A DNA stretch of 10,000 nucleotides from Asticcacaulis sp. (GTDB taxonomy: Bacteria > Pseudomonadota > Alphaproteobacteria > Caulobacterales > Caulobacteraceae): positions 1 to 10,000 of the forward strand of contig NZ_JAIWNX010000011.1 in the NCBI RefSeq assembly GCF_020217185.1. The letters run 5' to 3'. Positions 6,938-10,000 of the stretch are shown piece after piece (the first letter of the stretch is position 1; each line of letters opens with the position of its first letter). The translations under genes and the position numbers were made by a program. Under the pieces are notes generated by a model. It made no database searches. It was not told where the DNA came from and was given only the letters and a program-made list of their open reading frames with translations.

Positions 6938-6955
6938 CCGAAATCGCGCTTTCGG
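6938..6955. repeat. 6-bp hairpin CCGAAA-TCGCGC-TTTCGG
   Basis: A perfect 6-bp inverted repeat directly follows the first copy of the CAAAAAATACCGTCA motif (6921-6935), much as the second copy (6991-7007) leads into the stem at 6999-7031. A broken T-rich stretch follows on the plus strand (6960-6977), so a weak plus-strand terminator for the sugar kinase transcript is conceivable but unproven. Confidence 0.35.
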
Positions 6956-6991
6956 AAGTCGTTTTCTCTCGTTTTTACAGTGAGTTAGGGC

Positions 6992-7031
6992 AAAAAAAAT
7001 ACCGTCAGAGCCCTTAGCACCCTGACGGTAT
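6992..7031 (-). terminator. Intrinsic terminator, probably of guaA
   Basis: A perfect 10-bp stem (ATACCGTCAG at 6999-7008 and CTGACGGTAT at 7022-7031, 13-base loop) is followed, reading the minus strand, by an unbroken T run (the A run at 6992-6999). It lies about 165 bases past the guaA stop codon with no gene between. The T-rich sequence on the plus side (7031-7039) is broken, so termination should be strongest for minus-strand transcripts. Confidence 0.75.
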
Positions 7032-7108
7032 ATTTATTTCTCGGCGGTATCAAGCTGACGGCATACCCTCGTCTACGCCGTCACACTATTCGAGCGCACA
7101 TCAAAGGC

Positions 7109-7126
7109 TGTCGATAGAAATCGACA
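7109..7126. repeat. 7-bp hairpin TGTCGAT-AGAA-ATCGACA
   Basis: A perfect 7-bp inverted repeat with a GNRA-like AGAA loop sits about 70 bases past the guaA stop. A T-rich stretch follows on the plus strand (ATTTGTTATTT), and only a short one on the minus strand. It would fold in the guaA 3' untranslated region; a terminator role is weakly supported. Confidence 0.35.
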
Positions 7127-7196
7127 ATTTGTTATTTAAATACAAGAGATTATAGCGTATTTGTGGGTATAAGAGTGTGCAAAACCGGGCTCGTTT

Positions 7197-8747
7197 TTAT
7201 TCCCACTCAATCGTGCCGGGAGGCTTGGAGGTTACGTCGTAAACGACGCGGTTGACCCCCCTCACCTCGTTGACGATGCGCGTGGCGCAGCGGCCCAGTA
7301 CCGGCCACGGGAACTCATAGAAGTCCGCCGTCATGCCGTCCGAAGAGGTCACGGCGCGCAGGGCCAGTACGTCCTCATAGGTGCGCGCGTCGCCCATGAC
7401 ACCCACGGTTTTCACCGGCAGCAGCACGGCAAAGGCTTGCCAGATATCGTCGTACAGACCCGCCTTGCGGATTTCATCGAGATAGATGGCGTCGGCATCC
7501 TGAAGCGTCTTCACCTTTTCCGGGGTCACTTCGCCGGGGATGCGGATGGCCAGACCCGGTCCGGGGAAGGGATGGCGGCCGACAAAGGCTTCGCTGAGGC
7601 CCAGTTCGCGGCCCAGAGCGCGCACCTCATCCTTAAAGAGTTCGCGTAAGGGTTCGACCAGTTTCAGCTTCATATAGTCCGGCAGGCCCCCGACATTGTG
7701 GTGGCTCTTGATGACGGTCGAAGGCCCGCCGTGCGGCGAGACGCTTTCGACTACGTCGGGATAAAGCGTGCCCTGAGCGAGGAATTCGGCGCCGTCGATT
7801 TTGGCTGCCTCTTCGTCGAAGACCTCGATAAACAGACGACCGATGGTCTTACGCTTCTGTTCAGGGTCGGACTGGCCCTTGAGCGCCCCCAGAAACTTGT
7901 CCTGCGCCTGCACATGGATCAGCGGGATGTTGTAGTGATCGCGGAACAACGACACCACCTGCTCGCCTTCGTTCTTGCGCAACAGACCCGTATCGACAAA
8001 GACGCAGGTCAGTTGCTCGCCGATGGCTTCGTGGATCAGCACGGCGGCGACCGACGAATCCACCCCGCCCGACAGGCCGCAGATAACGCGCCCCGACCCG
8101 ACCTGAGCCCGGATTTTTTCGATCATTTCCTGACGGAAGGCGGCCATGGTCCAGTCGCCTTTAAGCCCCGCGATCTCGAACAGGAAGTTGCGGATCATCT
8201 GGGTGCCGCGCACCGTGTGGACCACTTCGGGGTGGAACTGCACGGCGTAGAAGCGGCGGGCCTCATCGGCGATGGCGGCGAACGGTGCGCCTTCGGAAAC
8301 AGCGATAACCTTGAAGCCGTCAGGGATGGCGGTAACGCGATCGCCGTGGCTCATCCACACGATTTCCTTGTCACCCGGCTTACCCAGACCGCGGAACAGC
8401 GGCGTATCGGCGGCGATTTCGATCTCGGCGCGGCCAAATTCGCGGTCATGGCCGCTTTCGACCTTGCCGCCCAAAAGGTCGCACATCAGTTGCTCGCCAT
8501 AGCAGATACCGAACACCGGCAGGCCCATATCGAACAGGGCCTTGTCGAGGGTCGGACCGGCTTCGACGACGCTGTGCGGCGACCCGGACAGGATCACCGC
8601 GTTGGGGGCGACGCTTTTGATCGCCTCGGCGGCCTTGGTGAAGGGATGGATTTCGCAATAGACGCCGCATTCGCGCACGCGACGCGCGATGAGCTGAGTC
8701 ACTTGCGATCCGAAATCAATAATCAGGACTTTTTCGTGATGCGACAT
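7197..8747 (-). CDS. guaA: GMP synthase (glutamine-hydrolysing)
   Basis: GuaA converts XMP, ATP and glutamine into GMP in the cytoplasm, the last step of de novo guanine nucleotide synthesis. The 516-residue length matches the single-chain bacterial enzyme (about 515-525). Domains in order: a class I glutamine amidotransferase (about 1-195), an ATP pyrophosphatase (about 200-390) and the C-terminal dimerisation and XMP-binding domain. The amidotransferase has nucleophile C82 in FGICYGEQ and its partners H172 and E174 in VQFHPEV. The pyrophosphatase has the P-loop SGGVDSS at 226-232. The dimerisation domain holds [13 protein letters not shown] (391-403) and the typical end KPPGTIEWE. All catalytic residues are intact. 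The ATG at 8747 has only a modest AGG before it, and the N-terminus ([10 protein letters not shown]) starts where expected. Upstream on the same strand is an RNA methyltransferase gene, separated by a palindromic repeat. No clear separate promoter is seen in that 138-base gap, so read-through from upstream is likely. Confidence 0.98.
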   Translation of the reverse strand: MSHHEKVLIIDFGSQVTQLIARRVRECGVYCEIHPFTKAAEAIKSVAPNAVILSGSPHSVVEAGPTLDKALFDMGLPVFGICYGEQLMCDLLGGKVESGHDREFGRAEIEIAADTPLFRGLGKPGDKEIVWMSHGDRVTAIPDGFKVIAVSEGAPFAAIADEARRFYAVQFHPEVVHTVRGTQMIRNFLFEIAGLKGDWTMAAFRQEMIEKIRAQVGSGRVICGLSGGVDSSVAAVLIHEAIGEQLTCVFVDTGLLRKNEGEQVVSLFRDHYNIPLIHVQAQDKFLGALKGQSDPEQKRKTIGRLFIEVFDEEAAKIDGAEFLAQGTLYPDVVESVSPHGGPSTVIKSHHNVGGLPDYMKLKLVEPLRELFKDEVRALGRELGLSEAFVGRHPFPGPGLAIRIPGEVTPEKVKTLQDADAIYLDEIRKAGLYDDIWQAFAVLLPVKTVGVMGDARTYEDVLALRAVTSSDGMTADFYEFPWPVLGRCATRIVNEVRGVNRVVYDVTSKPPGTIEWE

Positions 8748-8772
8748 GCGCCTGTCTTTCTATGGGTTTTGG

Positions 8773-8874
8773 AACCACAGATTACACAGATTACACAGAT
8801 TAAGGGTCGGGCGGGACTTATCCGCCTCCTCGGCGCCAAGCGCCCAATCTGTGTGATCTGTGTAATCTGTGGTT
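8773..8874. repeat. 102-bp palindromic repeat element with 29-base arms
   Basis: The left arm (8773-8801) and right arm (8846-8874) are inverted copies matching at 28 of 29 positions; the one difference is T8792 against G8855. Each arm is three tandem 9-base units of the form (A/C)CACAGATT. The 44-base centre holds two smaller stems: GGCGG/CCGCC (8810-8814 with 8822-8826) and GGCGC/GCGCC (8832-8836 with 8840-8844). The whole could fold into a long stem with a branched head. It fills most of the gap between the methyltransferase stop and guaA, beginning 11 bases past that stop. Units of this kind are known as dispersed intergenic repeats in many bacteria, which suggests a REP- or MITE-like mobile element. 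No target duplication and no coding capacity are visible. Confidence 0.85.
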
Positions 8875-8885
8875 AACGACCTTTC

Positions 8886-10000
8886 TTATGGCTTGCGCCG
8901 GTATAGCGAAACGAAGAACCCGTCCGTGTGGCTGGTTCCGGGGCTGAGGCGCAGGCGATGGCCCTGCGCAATTTTTTTCAAAGTCTCCGCGCCTTCCGGG
9001 GTCACCGCGGCGCCGTCCAGCGCATCGGCAACCGGGCGCGGTGTGAAGTGAGGGTGGTCGGCTTCGAAGCGGTCGGCGGTCATTTCATTTTCGTCCGGCA
9101 GTATCGAGCAGGTGGCATAGGCCAGAAGCCCGCCCGGCTTCACCAGACGCGAGGCACGGTGCAGGATGGCGCTTTGCAAGTCATGCAGGCGCGCCACCTC
9201 TTTTTCTTCCAGCTTGTGCGCGGTCTCAGGCCGGCGACGCCACACGCCTGAGCCAGAGCACGGCGCATCGACCAGCACCAGATCGGCCTGGGCTTCGAGG
9301 TCTTCCATCCCCTCGCCGTCCGGGCCAAGCTGGCGCAACTCCGCTTCCATACCGGCACGGGTCAGGCGGGGTTTGATATTGTTGAGGCGCGTCTTTTCGA
9401 CGTCGGAGGCGATCAGACGACCCTCACCCTGCATGGCTTGCAGCAGGGCCAGAGTCTTGCCGCCGCCCCCGGCGCAATAATCGACCACCGTCATGCCGGG
9501 CCTTGCCCCGGCGAGGAAGCCCGCCAGTTGCGAGCCCTCGTCCTGAATCTCGATCGTGCCCTGCCGGAAAGCGGGCAATGCGCGCACATTGGGCGGCGGA
9601 TCGGCGGGCAGGCGCACGCCAAAGGCCGAAAACGGCGTCGGTTCAGGCCTGTAGCCCAGCATTTCCAGCCCGGCGATCAGCGGGGCGCGGTCGCCATTGA
9701 CGCGCAGGTCGATGGGCGCGCGCGGCAGCATCAGGGCCTCGGCCTCTTTCAGCCAGTCATCGCCATAGACGTTTTTGAGGCGTTCCACGACAAAGGCCGG
9801 CAGGCCGGACTCCAGCCATTCGGGCGCTTCGCCATCCCCAGCCTCCAGTCGCTTGCGCTCCGCAACCGACAGCTTTGCCGGGGCGTAGCCTTCGCCAGTA
9901 TAGAGGCCGTCGATCTCGGAAAGGCTTACGCCGTCAAGGAAGTGCAGCGCCCCCAGTACCAGCGAACGCCCCGCAGACGAGTCCATTGCAAAAGACAAGC
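8886..10000 (-). CDS. RsmB/NOP-family 16S rRNA cytosine-5 methyltransferase, 5' part missing
   Basis: This class I SAM-dependent enzyme is expected to methylate C5 of a cytosine in rRNA (RsmB type, m5C967 in E. coli numbering). About 370 codons lie in the window, numbered here from a TTG at 9998. That TTG is probably not the true start, because alphaproteobacterial homologues usually carry a further N-terminal NusB-like segment. The frame is open to the window edge, so the gene is annotated as partial. Motifs seen are SAM-binding VVDYCAGGGGKT (171-182), motif IV DAPCSGSGVWRRRPE (C247, product release) and motif VI YATCSILPDENE (C297, nucleophile). The end HTDGFFVSLYRRKP is typical of the family. 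GGGG replaces the more usual APGG or GAGG of motif I. It lies upstream of guaA on the same strand and may be co-transcribed with it through the palindromic element. Confidence 0.9.
   Translation of the reverse strand, partial: LSFAMDSSAGRSLVLGALHFLDGVSLSEIDGLYTGEGYAPAKLSVAERKRLEAGDGEAPEWLESGLPAFVVERLKNVYGDDWLKEAEALMLPRAPIDLRVNGDRAPLIAGLEMLGYRPEPTPFSAFGVRLPADPPPNVRALPAFRQGTIEIQDEGSQLAGFLAGARPGMTVVDYCAGGGGKTLALLQAMQGEGRLIASDVEKTRLNNIKPRLTRAGMEAELRQLGPDGEGMEDLEAQADLVLVDAPCSGSGVWRRRPETAHKLEEKEVARLHDLQSAILHRASRLVKPGGLLAYATCSILPDENEMTADRFEADHPHFTPRPVADALDGAAVTPEGAETLKKIAQGHRLRLSPGTSHTDGFFVSLYRRKP

Larger units (their letters stand above)
6518..7196. other. 679-bp non-coding stretch with transposase remnant and hairpin series
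   Basis: No complete gene is convincing here; open frames at 6462-6740 (plus) and 6583-6765 (minus) lack family resemblance. The stretch holds a short reading frame resembling the start of an IS630-type transposase (6610-6705). It also holds inverted repeats at 6827-6857, 6867-6885, 6938-6955, 6999-7031 and 7109-7126, and repeated ATACCGTCA motifs. Hairpin 6999-7031 with its A run is the likely guaA terminator. The rest may be decayed insertion-sequence DNA or a structured RNA; the sequence alone does not decide. Confidence 0.6.

Noticed and set aside
8773..8874. Possible CRISPR array because of regularly repeated CACAGATT units
   Set aside because: The units are 9 bases with no spacers and occur as inverted arms; no cas genes are present.
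7698..8876. A plus-strand open frame of 392 codons opposite guaA
   Set aside because: It is antisense to highly conserved GuaA domains and its end runs into the palindromic repeat; no protein resemblance was seen.

Overview
The window looks like chromosomal DNA of an alphaproteobacterium, most likely Caulobacterales (an Asticcacaulis- or Caulobacter-like organism). The grounds are protein character: a TonB-dependent receptor of the 'Xanthomonas/Caulobacter' subtype, an alphaproteobacterial-type RsmB-like RNA methyltransferase, and GC-rich genes separated by AT-rich intergenic DNA. The genus is an inference; no rRNA or marker gene is present to settle it.

The left two thirds (about 110-6517) read as a carbohydrate scavenging locus. 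A large TonB-dependent outer-membrane receptor lies on the minus strand (209-2875) and ends in a strong intrinsic terminator. It is divergent, across a 400-bp AT-rich control region, from a tight plus-strand operon of three genes. These are a flavin-dependent tryptophan-halogenase-family protein (3277-4809), a CutC-family TIM-barrel protein (4816-5598) and a BadF/BadG-type sugar kinase resembling GlcNAc/glucosamine kinases (5609-6517). The intergenic gaps are only 6 and 10 bases, so the three are very probably co-transcribed. My reading is that the receptor imports a glycan, probably containing an amino sugar, and the kinase phosphorylates the released monosaccharide. CutC and the halogenase homologue have unproven roles beside it. 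No glycosidase, transporter or regulator is visible in the window.

From 6518 to 7196 there is a 679-bp stretch without a convincing complete gene. It holds a 31-codon open frame with a perfect Shine-Dalgarno that looks like the first residues of an IS630-type transposase. It then holds a run of short hairpins, several copies of an ATACCGTCA motif, and a minus-strand intrinsic terminator that suits the end of guaA.

The right third (7197-10000) is housekeeping on the minus strand: guaA (GMP synthase) preceded by an RsmB/NOP-family rRNA cytosine methyltransferase cut off by the window edge. Between them sits a 102-bp palindromic element. Its 29-base arms are each built of three 9-base units and enclose two smaller hairpins, as expected of a dispersed, non-coding repeat.

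The most interesting items are the coupling of a catalytically intact halogenase-family protein and CutC to a sugar kinase operon, the structured non-coding stretch 6600-7130, and the palindromic repeat upstream of guaA.
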